DNA of 64,000 bases, taken from assembly GCF_036388275.1 (NCBI RefSeq), contig NZ_DASVSF010000013.1, positions 1-64,000 of the forward strand, in the 5' to 3' direction. A model generated the notes under the pieces. That model was not told where the DNA came from. It did no database searches and saw only the letters and a program-made list of their open reading frames with translations. This document shows, piece by piece, positions 54,600 through 63,548 of this stretch. Numbering within the stretch: the stretch's first letter is position 1; each line of letters starts with the position of its first letter. This DNA comes from Longimicrobium sp. Lineage in GTDB: Bacteria; Gemmatimonadota; Gemmatimonadetes; Longimicrobiales; Longimicrobiaceae. A program made the translations under genes and the position numbers.

Positions 54600-54835
54600 A
54601 ATTCATTCGCCCGTGCCCCGGCACCCACATGCGCGGAACCGCCCGTGCACCGAGCGCCGGCTCTTCCTCTGCTACCGATCCCGATATCAGAACTGTTGCG
54701 TAGCGCCGGGACACGCCCATATTCTGGCGTGTTGTGTTGTCGGACAGCGGCGCGTGCGCGCCGTTCCGTCGCCCAGCGCACCTTCCCGGGCCGCCGTCCG
54801 GCCCGCCCTCACCACCGGCGTGGAGGAGATCCCTG

Positions 54836-56968
54836 ATGACCCAAGAACCCGCGTCCCCCCCTCCCGGGCGTCGCCGCCCGCTGCAGGAACTGCTCGCCGC
54901 CTTTGCCGTCGCGGCGGCGATCACCGCTGGCGTGGGCTGGCCCGGGATGATGCAAGCCGCATCCGGCCCGGCCGCCCTGGCGATGGAAGGCGCCGCGCCC
55001 GCCGACACCCCGAAGGCGCGGGTGCGGCCCGTGGCCCCGCGGGACTACGCGGATTCGCTGCGCGATCCCCCGGTGGTCCGGTCCGTCGGCGGAGTGCTGA
55101 ACGCCACGCTGGCGGTGAACATGGCCCCCCTGCTCGTGGACACGTTCGCCACGCGGAGCGACACGACCAGCTCGGGGCAGGTGGACACGACCACCTTCAC
55201 CAACCAGACGACCATGAACCTGCGGTCGTACCGGCTCACGTCCACCACCGACCCCGCCTACCAGTCCATCCTGCCGCTCGCGCCCGCGTTCCCCGGCCCC
55301 ACCTTCCGGGTGCAGCGGGGGGACCTGGTCAGGATCCGGCTGATCAACAACCTTCCCATGGGCGGGCCGCGGGAATCGAACGAGGCGTGCATCCAGCCGG
55401 CTACGGATTCGGTCGGGGGGCTCACCATCCCGGACGTGTTCCAGGCGTGCTTTCACGGCCCCAACTACACCAACATCCATTACCACGGCATGCACGTGAC
55501 CCCGGACAGCACGTCCACGGCGGTCGGTGACGACGTGCTGATGGTGATCGCCCCGGGCGACACCCTGCAGTACTCCTTCCGCATCCCGCAGAACCAGTCT
55601 CCGGGAACGCACTGGTACCACCCGCACAAGCACGGCTCGGTGGCCATCCAGGTGGCGAACGGAATGGCGGGCGCGTTCATCGTGGACGACCCCGCCACCG
55701 GGCTCGATTCCATCGTGAAGGCACTGCGGATGCGCGAGCACCTGATGGCCATCCAGCAGGTGGCTGAACGGGTGGGGCTGCTGGGGCACCAGGGGGAGCT
55801 GGACAAGTCGCCGGTGCTGGTGAACGGCCAGTACCAGCCCACCGTGTACATGGCGCCGGGCGAGGTGCAGCGCTGGCGCATCGTGAACGAGAACACCACG
55901 CGGACCACCAAGACCTTCCAGATCGGCTTCGCCGACTCGGCGGGGCGGGAACCGCTGCTGTACGACATCGCGCGCGACGGCGTACAGTTCTCTCCCGGGA
56001 ACTACACGACGCGGTATGCGGATACGGCGCTGTTCATGGCGCCGGGACAGCGGCTGGACGTGTTCGTCCAGGCGCCCACGACCCCCGGGACGCACGTCTT
56101 CCATGCCGTCCACAACGGGGGCGCCAGCCGCGCGACCCGGGACCGCTCGCTCAGGGCCGGCTCGGACATTCTGCCCGACGCGGAGCCGCGGGACGAGACC
56201 GCGCCGCCGGGAGCCGTGCTGTTCAGGGTGGTGGTGGACCCCACACTGCGGGGCCGCAACACCCGGCTGCCCACCTCGCTTCCGCCCCTTCCCGGCTTCC
56301 TGGCGGAGACGCTTCCGGTGCAGCGCGACACTGCGCTGATCGTGTTCACCGACAGCCTGGGCCAGCAGCCCACCCAGTTCTACCTGGGGAGCCGCCTGAA
56401 CCCCTTCCAGCGGTACGACGACAACAGCGTCTTCGTGCCGTCGGACACCGTCGGTACCGCAATGCCCATGGCCCTGGGCCAGACCCAGACGTGGAAGATC
56501 GTCAACAACAGCCAGCAGGGGATCAACCACCCGTTCCACATCCACATCAACCCCTTCCAGGTGAACCGGGTGGTGTACTTTCCCGGCGACCCGTTCGGCG
56601 AACTGTACGAGCAGCTGAACGCCGCGGCAGACTCGGGCCGCCCCATCTGGCTGGACGTGCTCCCGTTGCCCCAGGCGCGGCAAGACACGGCGGGGAACGG
56701 CATCCCGAACACCGCGTACGCGGTGATCACGCAGAAGTACGACACCTTCAAGGGGTGCCCGGACGGCAACTGCGGCCCGCCCACCGGAGCGTTCGTCATG
56801 CACTGCCACATCCTGGGCCACGAGGAGCGCGGGATGATGCAGGTGCTGGAGGTCGTGGAGCCCTGGGACCAGGCATCCGCGCCGCGTGCGCCTACCGGGG
56901 CGCACCCGCCCGGTCAGGGTCACGGCGGGCATGGGAGCGGGGGCCAGGCGCCGGGGCACCGCCACTGA
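54836..56968 (+). CDS. multicopper oxidase
   Basis: The 710-residue protein has an N-terminal membrane/signal segment (LLAAFAVAAAITAGVGWPGM). It carries the four copper motifs in order: IHYHGMHVTP (HxH), HWYHPHKHG (HxH), NHPFHIHINPF (HxxHxH) and MHCHILGHEERGMM (HCHxxxHxxxxM). The type 1 and trinuclear sites are therefore complete and the axial Met suggests a laccase/CueO-like enzyme. GGAGGAG precedes the ATG at 54836. The His/Gly-rich tail (GQGHGGHGSGGQAPGHRH) could bind metal. Expected location is the periplasm. The insertion sequence ends about 240 bases upstream and may have affected its promoter. Confidence 0.93.
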   Translation: MTQEPASPPPGRRRPLQELLAAFAVAAAITAGVGWPGMMQAASGPAALAMEGAAPADTPKARVRPVAPRDYADSLRDPPVVRSVGGVLNATLAVNMAPLLVDTFATRSDTTSSGQVDTTTFTNQTTMNLRSYRLTSTTDPAYQSILPLAPAFPGPTFRVQRGDLVRIRLINNLPMGGPRESNEACIQPATDSVGGLTIPDVFQACFHGPNYTNIHYHGMHVTPDSTSTAVGDDVLMVIAPGDTLQYSFRIPQNQSPGTHWYHPHKHGSVAIQVANGMAGAFIVDDPATGLDSIVKALRMREHLMAIQQVAERVGLLGHQGELDKSPVLVNGQYQPTVYMAPGEVQRWRIVNENTTRTTKTFQIGFADSAGREPLLYDIARDGVQFSPGNYTTRYADTALFMAPGQRLDVFVQAPTTPGTHVFHAVHNGGASRATRDRSLRAGSDILPDAEPRDETAPPGAVLFRVVVDPTLRGRNTRLPTSLPPLPGFLAETLPVQRDTALIVFTDSLGQQPTQFYLGSRLNPFQRYDDNSVFVPSDTVGTAMPMALGQTQTWKIVNNSQQGINHPFHIHINPFQVNRVVYFPGDPFGELYEQLNAAADSGRPIWLDVLPLPQARQDTAGNGIPNTAYAVITQKYDTFKGCPDGNCGPPTGAFVMHCHILGHEERGMMQVLEVVEPWDQASAPRAPTGAHPPGQGHGGHGSGGQAPGHRH

Positions 56969-57083
56969 CGGGCGGCGGCGCCTGAACGGACTCGTGACTT
57001 GATCGCCAGCTCGCCCTGCGGGGAACTGCAGGGCGAGCATGAGCGGCACAGGTCTGGGGATGACAGCCGATTGAGTCCGGGCG

Positions 57084-57170
57084 CGCCACACGGACGAGGC
57101 TGCACGGCAGCAAGCCAATCCACAAAGGTGGATTTCGTGTGTTTGTTGCAGCGAATTCATTCGCCCGCGG
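57084..57170 (+). repeat. R1 repeat, intact copy
   Basis: This copy holds GCGCCACACGGACGAGGCTG, CAATCCACAAAGGTGGATTT and TTGCAGCGAATTCATTCGCC without interruption. It gives the reference for the empty IS target site. It lies between the convergent ends of the multicopper oxidase and the PpiD-like gene. Confidence 0.85.
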
Positions 57171-57187
57171 AGGGGTCGGCCCGAAAA

Positions 57188-57219
57188 AAGCCCCGCCCCG
57201 GAAATCCGGGGCGGGGCTT
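57188..57219 (-). terminator. rho-independent terminator after the PpiD-like gene
   Basis: A 14-bp stem AAGCCCCGCCCCGG/CCGGGGCGGGGCTT with a 4-base loop is followed on the minus strand by a run of T residues (TTTTCGG). It lies 22 bases past the stop at 57242. Confidence 0.85.
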
Positions 57220-57241
57220 CTTCCAACCGCGCGGGAGCGGA

Positions 57242-59074
57242 TCAGGCGGCGGCGCTCTGATTCAGCAGCTTCTCGCGGTTGTCCTTGATCTCGGCGTTTT
57301 CGCGGGCGTTGCGCAGCCACTGCATGAACAGCTCCTGCTGCATCGCCTGCGCAGACTGCTGGCGCTGCGCCGCCTTCTGCGCGTCGAACTGCGCGCGGTC
57401 GGCCTCGGTGCGCTCGTACGGGCGGATCAGGAACAGGCCGGCCTCGGTCCGGGCCACGGGGCCAACCTGGCCCACCGGCGTTCCGAACGCCACGCCGATC
57501 GCCGCGTTGGCCTGCCCGAACACCGGGTTGCCCATCACCCGGCTGAACGGCCCCGTGCGCTGCACCGCCAGCCCGTTCGCCTGCGCCACCTGCTCCAGGC
57601 TCTGCCCGCCGCGAACCTGGCCCAGGATCTTGTTCGCCGCGCCCATCGCCGCCTCAATCCGCTTGTCGCGGATCAGCCGGTCGCGAATGCGCGGCGTGGC
57701 CTGGGCCAGCGTCATCTTCCCGGCGCCGTAGTATTCGTCGAGCTGCACCAGGTACAGCGCCTGTGGCGACTCCAGCACCTCGCTGACGTTGCTGCCGTCG
57801 CCGGCCGCGATGTCCACCTGCGCCTGCTGCGCCCAGTTCAGTGCCTCCTGCGCCGGCCCCACCCCGGGAAGGAACGCCGTCTCCGAGGTCAACTCCACGC
57901 TGTCGCGGAAGGTGATGCCCTGCACGCCCTGCGACGCCCGGCGCAGCCCCAGGCGCTCGGCGTTGGCCGCCACCGCCTCCAGCTGCTTCTCGAGCCGGTC
58001 GACCTCCTGCGGGTCCTTCTCGAAGCTCAGCAGGATGTGGCGCGCCTTCACCTGCTCGCCCGTGCGCTCCTGCACCTGGATCAGGTGCACGCCGAACTGG
58101 CTGACCACGGGCTGCGAGATCTCGTTCACCGGCAGCGCGAAGGCGGCCGAATCGAACGAGGGCACCATCTGCCCGCGGCCGAACGTGCCCAGGTCGCCGC
58201 CCTGCTGCGCGCTCCCCGTGTCGTCGGACTCGCGGCGCGCCACCTCGGCGAAGTCGGCGCCGCCCGCCAGCTCCTGGCGAAGCTCCTGCGCCTGCCGGAT
58301 GGTGCCCGCGCGGTCCGCCTCGGTGATGGTCAGCGGAAGGTACGCCACCTTCAGCCGCGCGCCCTGCGGACGGTCGAAGTCATCGCGGTGCTCGTCGTAG
58401 TAGCGGCGGATCTCCGCCTGGGTGACCGTGGGCGCCGTGGGAGCCAGCTTTTCCAGCGGCAGCGCCACGTAGTCCACCGTCACCGTCTCGCTGCGGTCCT
58501 GGAATGCGCGCCACAGCTCGGCGTCGCTCAGGAAGCGGCCCGCGGAAAGCTGGTTGATCAGCTTCTGGCGCGGCAGCGACTCGCGGTAGTACTGCTCCAA
58601 CTGCGCGAAGATCTCGGGCGTGGCGCGTGCGCTGCCCAGGAACGCGCGGTACTTCTGCAGGTCGAACTGGCCGTTGGTCAGGAAGATCTCCTGCTGGGCC
58701 AGGTCCGGCTGCGGAAGGTTGCGGGCGGCCCACAGGATCTCCTGGTCCGTCACGCGAATGCGGCGGCGCGAAAGCTCCTGGCGAAGCAGGATCTCGGCGA
58801 CCAGCTGGTCCCACGCCTGCTCGCGGATGGCGCGCTCCGTCTCGGGCGTGATCTCGGTGCCCTGCTGCTGCGCCTGCTGCATCATCGCGTTGTAGGCGTC
58901 GTTGTACGCCTGCACGGTGATGGCCGAGCCGTTGACGCTGCCCAGGGCGCCGGCCCGCGCGCCGGCGCCACCCATCACTTCCATGCCGATCTCGAGCACC
59001 ATCCACAGGATGAAAGCGGGGATGATGAGGAAGACCAGGGCCTTGCCCACGTTGGAGCGGATGAACTGCATCAT
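57242..59074 (-). CDS. SurA/PpiD-like peptidyl-prolyl isomerase (foldase)
   Basis: The 610-residue protein begins with an N-terminal membrane anchor (VGKALVFLIIPAFILWMVLE). A SurA N-domain-like helical region follows (about residues 45-190), then a parvulin rotamase domain (about 225-345, with ADFAEVARRESDDTGSAQQG and GRGQMVPSFDSAAFALPVNE) and a second, less conserved rotamase-like region. The GVHLIQVQERT motif closes the parvulin domain. This is the PpiD layout: an inner-membrane periplasmic foldase assisting outer-membrane protein folding. The gene is divergent from the TPR gene at 59301. Confidence 0.88.
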   Translation of the reverse strand: MMQFIRSNVGKALVFLIIPAFILWMVLEIGMEVMGGAGARAGALGSVNGSAITVQAYNDAYNAMMQQAQQQGTEITPETERAIREQAWDQLVAEILLRQELSRRRIRVTDQEILWAARNLPQPDLAQQEIFLTNGQFDLQKYRAFLGSARATPEIFAQLEQYYRESLPRQKLINQLSAGRFLSDAELWRAFQDRSETVTVDYVALPLEKLAPTAPTVTQAEIRRYYDEHRDDFDRPQGARLKVAYLPLTITEADRAGTIRQAQELRQELAGGADFAEVARRESDDTGSAQQGGDLGTFGRGQMVPSFDSAAFALPVNEISQPVVSQFGVHLIQVQERTGEQVKARHILLSFEKDPQEVDRLEKQLEAVAANAERLGLRRASQGVQGITFRDSVELTSETAFLPGVGPAQEALNWAQQAQVDIAAGDGSNVSEVLESPQALYLVQLDEYYGAGKMTLAQATPRIRDRLIRDKRIEAAMGAANKILGQVRGGQSLEQVAQANGLAVQRTGPFSRVMGNPVFGQANAAIGVAFGTPVGQVGPVARTEAGLFLIRPYERTEADRAQFDAQKAAQRQQSAQAMQQELFMQWLRNARENAEIKDNREKLLNQSAAA

Positions 59075-59215
59075 GTGGAAACGGACTCCGCGCTGGGATC
59101 CGAAGCGCCGGCTGGCGATTCGGCGTCTGAAGGTGCCGGGAAACCGCGTTTCATGCGGGAAAGCAAGCCGCCCAAAATAGTTGGAGCGCCGCGCCCACGC
59201 AACCCGGCGGCGTTG

Positions 59216-59243
59216 TTGACAGTAGCTGAGCGCCAGATTTAAG
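59216..59243 (+). promoter_or_regulatory. candidate promoter for the TPR-aroQ-efp-accB run
   Basis: TTGACA at 59216-59221 is a perfect -35 box. With a 16-base spacer, TTTAAG (59238-59243) matches four of six positions of the -10 consensus. It sits about 58 bases before the start at 59301. Confidence 0.5.
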
Positions 59244-59300
59244 TTGCACCCCCTGTCACCCCAGCCTCGCCCCGGCTTTTCTCGCGCCCCGTTACACGGT

Positions 59301-61973
59301 ATGGCCGATCTTTCTCCTGAGCTGGCGTCCCGGATTCAGCAGCTGGAAACCAGCTACGCCGGCAACCCGGGCCGCTTCTTCGTGGCCCTGGCCGGTGCCT
59401 GGCGCGACGCGGGGGAAATTTCCCGGGCCGAAGAGATCCTGCGCGAAAACCTGAAGCGGCACCACGGCCTGAGCGCGCACGTGCTGCTGGGGCGGTGCCT
59501 AGCGGACCGCGGGGCGCACCAGGAAGCGGCCAACGAGTTCCACTACGTTCTTTCCATCGACGCGCAGAACCTGATCGCCCTGCGCACCCTGGCCGAAATG
59601 GCGCAGGCCAACGGCCGGTTGGATGAGGCGCGGCGCTGGTACGGCGAGCTGCTGTCGGTGGATCCCGTGAACGCCGACGCCCGCGCCGCCCTCGCGGCCC
59701 TGGACCGCCCCGGCGCCGACGCGGCCACGGTGGACGAGCCCGTGCAGGTGGGCACCAGCTGGGGCGGCGCGGGCGAGGGGCTGCCTGTGGCCGGCGGCGC
59801 GGACGCGGGCTTCGCGGATGATGCGGAACGTGGCGAGTTCGGGATGGTGAACCTTGCCCCGGTGCCGTCCGACGGGGCCGACGCGACCGTGGGGCTGGAC
59901 ACGTGGGGCGACATCGCCATCGACGATGGGGCGCCCACCGCGGCCGCACCCTCAGCCCCCACGGCGGATGACGGCTTCGACGCGTTCGGGTTCGGCAGCC
60001 TGGACCTGGACACGTCGTCCCCCGCCGCCGCGTCCTCCGCCCCGGATGCGCCCTCCGGCCCCGCGGACGATTCGGGCGGATGGCTGGACGTGGATGCGCG
60101 CCAGGACGTGGGCGAGAGCACCGCGGCCGACGACTCGTCGTACGACGAGTCGCTGCTGAACGCGCCGCTCGCCGGGGCCGGGCTGCCGCTGCTGGACATG
60201 GGCGACGACTCCGCCGCGCACGACCACGGGGCCGACCACCACGACGACGTCGATGCCGAGGTGGTGACGGAAACGATGGCCGAGCTGTACGCCAGCCAGG
60301 GTCTGCTGGACCGCGCGGCAGACACGTACCGCACCCTGATCGACCAGCGCGGGCCTGAGCCAGGGCTGGTGCGCCGCCTGGCGGAGATCGAGGCGCAGGC
60401 CGGCGGCGCCGCCCCCGCGGGGCCCTCCGCCTTCGGCACGGGCGACGAGGAAGAGGCCGCCCCCGACTGGCTGGCGGGCGTGGACGCCTTCGCCGCCGGT
60501 GGAACGCCCTCCCCGCTGCCGGACACGGGCCTGCAGTCGTCCCTCGGTACGCTGGACTTCGGTGCGGCGGACGAACCCGCTTCCACCGATGCCGGAGCCC
60601 CGTCCTTCGATACGCCGGCGCCCGCGGTTGCATCCGCTTCCGCCGACCCCTTCGCCGACTCGTTCGCGAACGGGTTCGACGACGGGGACCAGGCTGCGCT
60701 GCCCGAGACGGCGATGGCGTCCACGGACGTGTACGGCGAGCGAGGCGCGTGGGAGCCGCCGACGGTGACGCCCACGGAGTCGGCGGGCTTCGACCTGATC
60801 GTGGTGGCGGACGATGGCGGCGAGCTGCACATCCCCGCCTCTGCCGAAGAGGTCGCCGACCTGAGCGCCGATTGGACCATCGCCGCCGCCCCGCTGGACG
60901 AGGGCGACGACGAGGACGACCTGCCGCTGGCCGCCGCCGCGACCGCTGGTGCCACCATGGCAGGCTACTTCCAGTCGCTGCTCTCGTGGACGCCCGGCCA
61001 GGCTGCCGCCGAGACGCCGTCCTACGAGGCCTCCGTCGACTCCGGCACGCTGACCATCGCCCCCGCGGCCGATCTGGATGCCGGGGCGGGAGACGACTCG
61101 TCGGCCTTCGACGCCGGGGTGGACGACCTCGGCTTCGGCACGGTCGATCAGCCGCCGACGCAGGCCGATGCGCTGGCGGAGCCCGGGTTCCCCGCGATCG
61201 AGCCGCCGGTGGACGAGCCGTCGCCCATCGACGCGTACCTGACCGGAGCCGACACCGCGCCCCTGGACGAGCCCGGCGCGGGGGACGAGCCGTCGTCCAT
61301 CGACGCGTACCTGGCGGGTGCGGAGACGGCGCCGCTGGAGGAGCCCGCCGCAGTGGACGGGCTGAACTTCGCGGCGGTCGGCACGGACGCGGTGATCGAT
61401 GCGCCCGCCGCGGCGGACGACGAGCCCTGGGCGTTCCCGGGCGACGTACCGGTTGCGGGTCCGCCCGTGGGGGAGCCGGAGGCTGCGGAGCTGGAGCCGC
61501 TGGACCTGGACGAGCCGTGGGCCGCCCCGTCCACGCCCCGTTCGACGGTAGACCTGGAAGCGTTCGAACTGAGCGACGAGCTTACCAGCGGCACGCGCTC
61601 TGCCGAGAGCACGCCCGCCGCGCAGGCGGACGACGAGGGTCTGCTGCCGTGGGAGCTTCCGGCCGAGCCGGCGGAGCCCGCCGCCGCCGAGCCCACGGGC
61701 GGATTCAGCTTCGAAGACTTCTTTGCCGGGAGCGCGCCGGCCGCGCCCGCTGCCGCCGCGCCCGAGCCCGCGCCGGCCCCGACGCCGGAGCCGCTGCCGA
61801 CGAGCTTCCCCGCGCTGGATCCTGGGCCGTACACGCCGCCTCCATCGGCGTTCGCGCCCCCCGCGCCGCCGCCGGCCGCGCCCTCCGCGCCCGCGCCGGC
61901 CGCGGGCGCGCAGGAAGAAGACGACGAAGACCTGGAAAGTTTCCAGGCCTGGTTGCAGAGCCTGAAGCGGTGA
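59301..61973 (+). CDS. TPR protein with long acidic low-complexity region
   Basis: The 890-residue protein has three tetratricopeptide-like repeats at residues about 1-130 (RFFVALAGAWRDAGEISRAE, RHHGLSAHVLLGRCLADRGA, LIALRTLAEMAQANGRLDEA). A further TPR-like pair lies around 330-375 (TETMAELYASQGLLDRAADT). The rest is Ala/Asp/Glu/Pro-rich with short repeats (EPSPIDAYLTGADTAPLDEP and EPSSIDAYLAGAETAPLEEP are near-identical). The last 25 residues (EDDEDLESFQAWLQSLKR) are a charged helix. It is probably a cytoplasmic scaffold. It starts the overlapping run with aroQ, its stop overlapping the GTG of aroQ. Confidence 0.8.
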   Translation: MADLSPELASRIQQLETSYAGNPGRFFVALAGAWRDAGEISRAEEILRENLKRHHGLSAHVLLGRCLADRGAHQEAANEFHYVLSIDAQNLIALRTLAEMAQANGRLDEARRWYGELLSVDPVNADARAALAALDRPGADAATVDEPVQVGTSWGGAGEGLPVAGGADAGFADDAERGEFGMVNLAPVPSDGADATVGLDTWGDIAIDDGAPTAAAPSAPTADDGFDAFGFGSLDLDTSSPAAASSAPDAPSGPADDSGGWLDVDARQDVGESTAADDSSYDESLLNAPLAGAGLPLLDMGDDSAAHDHGADHHDDVDAEVVTETMAELYASQGLLDRAADTYRTLIDQRGPEPGLVRRLAEIEAQAGGAAPAGPSAFGTGDEEEAAPDWLAGVDAFAAGGTPSPLPDTGLQSSLGTLDFGAADEPASTDAGAPSFDTPAPAVASASADPFADSFANGFDDGDQAALPETAMASTDVYGERGAWEPPTVTPTESAGFDLIVVADDGGELHIPASAEEVADLSADWTIAAAPLDEGDDEDDLPLAAAATAGATMAGYFQSLLSWTPGQAAAETPSYEASVDSGTLTIAPAADLDAGAGDDSSAFDAGVDDLGFGTVDQPPTQADALAEPGFPAIEPPVDEPSPIDAYLTGADTAPLDEPGAGDEPSSIDAYLAGAETAPLEEPAAVDGLNFAAVGTDAVIDAPAAADDEPWAFPGDVPVAGPPVGEPEAAELEPLDLDEPWAAPSTPRSTVDLEAFELSDELTSGTRSAESTPAAQADDEGLLPWELPAEPAEPAAAEPTGGFSFEDFFAGSAPAAPAAAAPEPAPAPTPEPLPTSFPALDPGPYTPPPSAFAPPAPPPAAPSAPAPAAGAQEEDDEDLESFQAWLQSLKR

Positions 61974-62413
61974 ACATCGAGGTCGTGCATGGGCCCAACC
62001 TGAACCTGTTGGGCACCCGCGAGCCCGGGATCTACGGCCGCCAGACGCTGGCCGAGATCGACTTGCAGCTGCAGGCGCACGGCCGCGAGCTGGGCGCGCG
62101 GGTCCGCTCCTTCCAGAGCAACCACGAAGGCGAGCTGGTGGACTTCATCCACCGGTCCGCCGAGCAAGGCGTGGACGGGTTCGTGGTGAACGCGGCGGCG
62201 TACACGCACACCAGCGTGGCCATCGCCGACGCGCTGTCGGGAGTGGCGCGGCCGTACGTGGAGGTGCATCTTAGCAACGTGTTTGCCCGGGAGCGCTTCC
62301 GGCACCGGTCGTACCTGGCGGCCGGGGCGGTGGGCGTAGTCTCGGGCTTCGGCGTGGACAGCTACCTGCTGGGGCTGCGGGCCCTGGTGGATCATTTGAA
62401 GAGAAGTACCTAG
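61970..62413 (+). CDS. aroQ: 3-dehydroquinate dehydratase, type II
   Basis: The 147-residue protein has GPNLNLLGTREPGIYG with the catalytic Tyr near residue 23, FQSNHEGELVDFIHRS, NAAAYTHTSVAIADAL and VEVHLSNVFARERFRHRSYL, the complete type II pattern. It converts 3-dehydroquinate to 3-dehydroshikimate in the shikimate pathway. The GTG at 61970 overlaps the stop of the preceding gene. It lacks any insertion and has the usual length. Confidence 0.95.
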   Translation: MNIEVVHGPNLNLLGTREPGIYGRQTLAEIDLQLQAHGRELGARVRSFQSNHEGELVDFIHRSAEQGVDGFVVNAAAYTHTSVAIADALSGVARPYVEVHLSNVFARERFRHRSYLAAGAVGVVSGFGVDSYLLGLRALVDHLKRST

Positions 62414-62490
62414 CACCTGGTGCCAAGTGCCCGGTACTCGGCACTGGGTACTCGGCACTTGGTACTCCGGTACCTTGACCTACAACGGGA
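62414..62490. repeat. short direct and inverted repeats between aroQ and efp
   Basis: The stretch contains repeated GGTACTCGGCACT and GGCACTTGGTACTC units and the partly inverted AAGTGCCCGGTAC. It could act as a weak secondary-structure element. No gene is encoded. Confidence 0.5.
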
Positions 62491-62496
62491 GTTCTC

Positions 62497-63060
62497 GTGG
62501 CGACGACGGCCGATTTCCGGAACGGAATGACCATCAACATGGATGGGACGCTGTGGACCATCATGTGGTTCCAGCATCACAAGCCGGGGAAGGGCAACAC
62601 GGTGGTGCGCAGCAAGCTTCGCAACGTCCTTACCGGCAACGTGCTGGAAAAGACGTTCCGGGCGGGCGAGCGCATCGACGAGGTGCGCCTGGAGCACCGG
62701 CCCATGACGTACAGCTACACCGACGGCCACCTGTACCACTTCATGGACTCGCAGTCGTTCGACGACGTGGCCCTGACGGGCGAGGTCATCGGCGAAGACC
62801 AGCTGAGGTACCTGAAGGACGGCATGGAGGTGGACGGCCTGCTGCACGGCGAAAAGGTGATCTCCGTGGAGCTCCCCTTCTTCGTCACGCTCACCGTCAC
62901 GCAGACGGACCCGGGCGTCCGCGGCGACACCGCCACCGGCGGCACCAAGCCCGCCACGCTGGAGACCGGCGCCGTGGTGCAGGTGCCGCTGTTCCTGAAC
63001 GAGGGCGACGTCATCCGCGTCGACCGGCGTGAAGACAAGTACATCGAGCGCGCGAAATGA
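62497..63060 (+). CDS. efp: translation elongation factor P
   Basis: The 187-residue protein has three beta-barrel domains. Domain I contains HHKPGKGNTVVRSKLRNVLT, where the modified lysine of EF-P lies at the tip (KPGKGN), and domain II contains YLKDGMEVDGLLHGEKVISV. EF-P helps ribosomes translate polyproline runs, fitting a genome with many proline-rich proteins. The start is GTG at 62497 with GGGAG nearby. The enzymes that would modify the lysine are not in the window. Confidence 0.95.
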   Translation: MATTADFRNGMTINMDGTLWTIMWFQHHKPGKGNTVVRSKLRNVLTGNVLEKTFRAGERIDEVRLEHRPMTYSYTDGHLYHFMDSQSFDDVALTGEVIGEDQLRYLKDGMEVDGLLHGEKVISVELPFFVTLTVTQTDPGVRGDTATGGTKPATLETGAVVQVPLFLNEGDVIRVDRREDKYIERAK

Positions 63061-63548
63061 TCGATCTCGACTTCCTGCGCGGCCTGATCGACGCGGTGGA
63101 CGCCAGCGGCATCGACTCGATGGAGATCAGCCGCGGCGGCACCCGCATTCGGATCAACAAGACGCCGCCCCCGGCTCCCGTGGCTGCCGCCGCCCTCCCC
63201 GCGCCGGTGGCCCATGCGGCTCCCGCGGCTGCACCGGCGCCCGCCGCCGCCGCGCCCAGCGCCGCCCCCGCCGCGGGCGCCGCCGCCCCGGCCGCGCCGG
63301 CCAGCAACCTGGTCGACATCAAGTCGCCCATGGTGGGCACCTTCTACCGCTCGCCGGCACCCGAGGCCCCGTCGTACGTGGAAGTGGGCACGCGCGTGGG
63401 CAAGGGGCAGACGCTCTGCATATTGGAGGCGATGAAGCTGATGAACGAGCTTCCCGCCGACACCGCCGGCACCATCCGCGAGATCCTGGTGGAGAACGGC
63501 GAGCCCGTGGAGTACGGCCAAGTGCTGTTCCGCCTCGACCCGGCGTGA
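63057..63548 (+). CDS. accB: acetyl-CoA carboxylase biotin carboxyl carrier protein
   Basis: The 163-residue protein has an N-terminal helical segment (LDFLRGLIDAVDASGIDSME), an Ala/Pro-rich flexible linker (residues about 35-85) and a C-terminal biotinyl domain with PMVGTFYRSPAPEAPSYVEV and the biotin site EAMKLMNEL. It carries carboxybiotin between the biotin carboxylase and carboxyltransferase of fatty acid synthesis. Its ATG overlaps the efp stop (ATGA), and its TGA overlaps the GTG of the next gene. accC does not follow directly, which is less common. Confidence 0.95.
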   Translation: MIDLDFLRGLIDAVDASGIDSMEISRGGTRIRINKTPPPAPVAAAALPAPVAHAAPAAAPAPAAAAPSAAPAAGAAAPAAPASNLVDIKSPMVGTFYRSPAPEAPSYVEVGTRVGKGQTLCILEAMKLMNELPADTAGTIREILVENGEPVEYGQVLFRLDPA

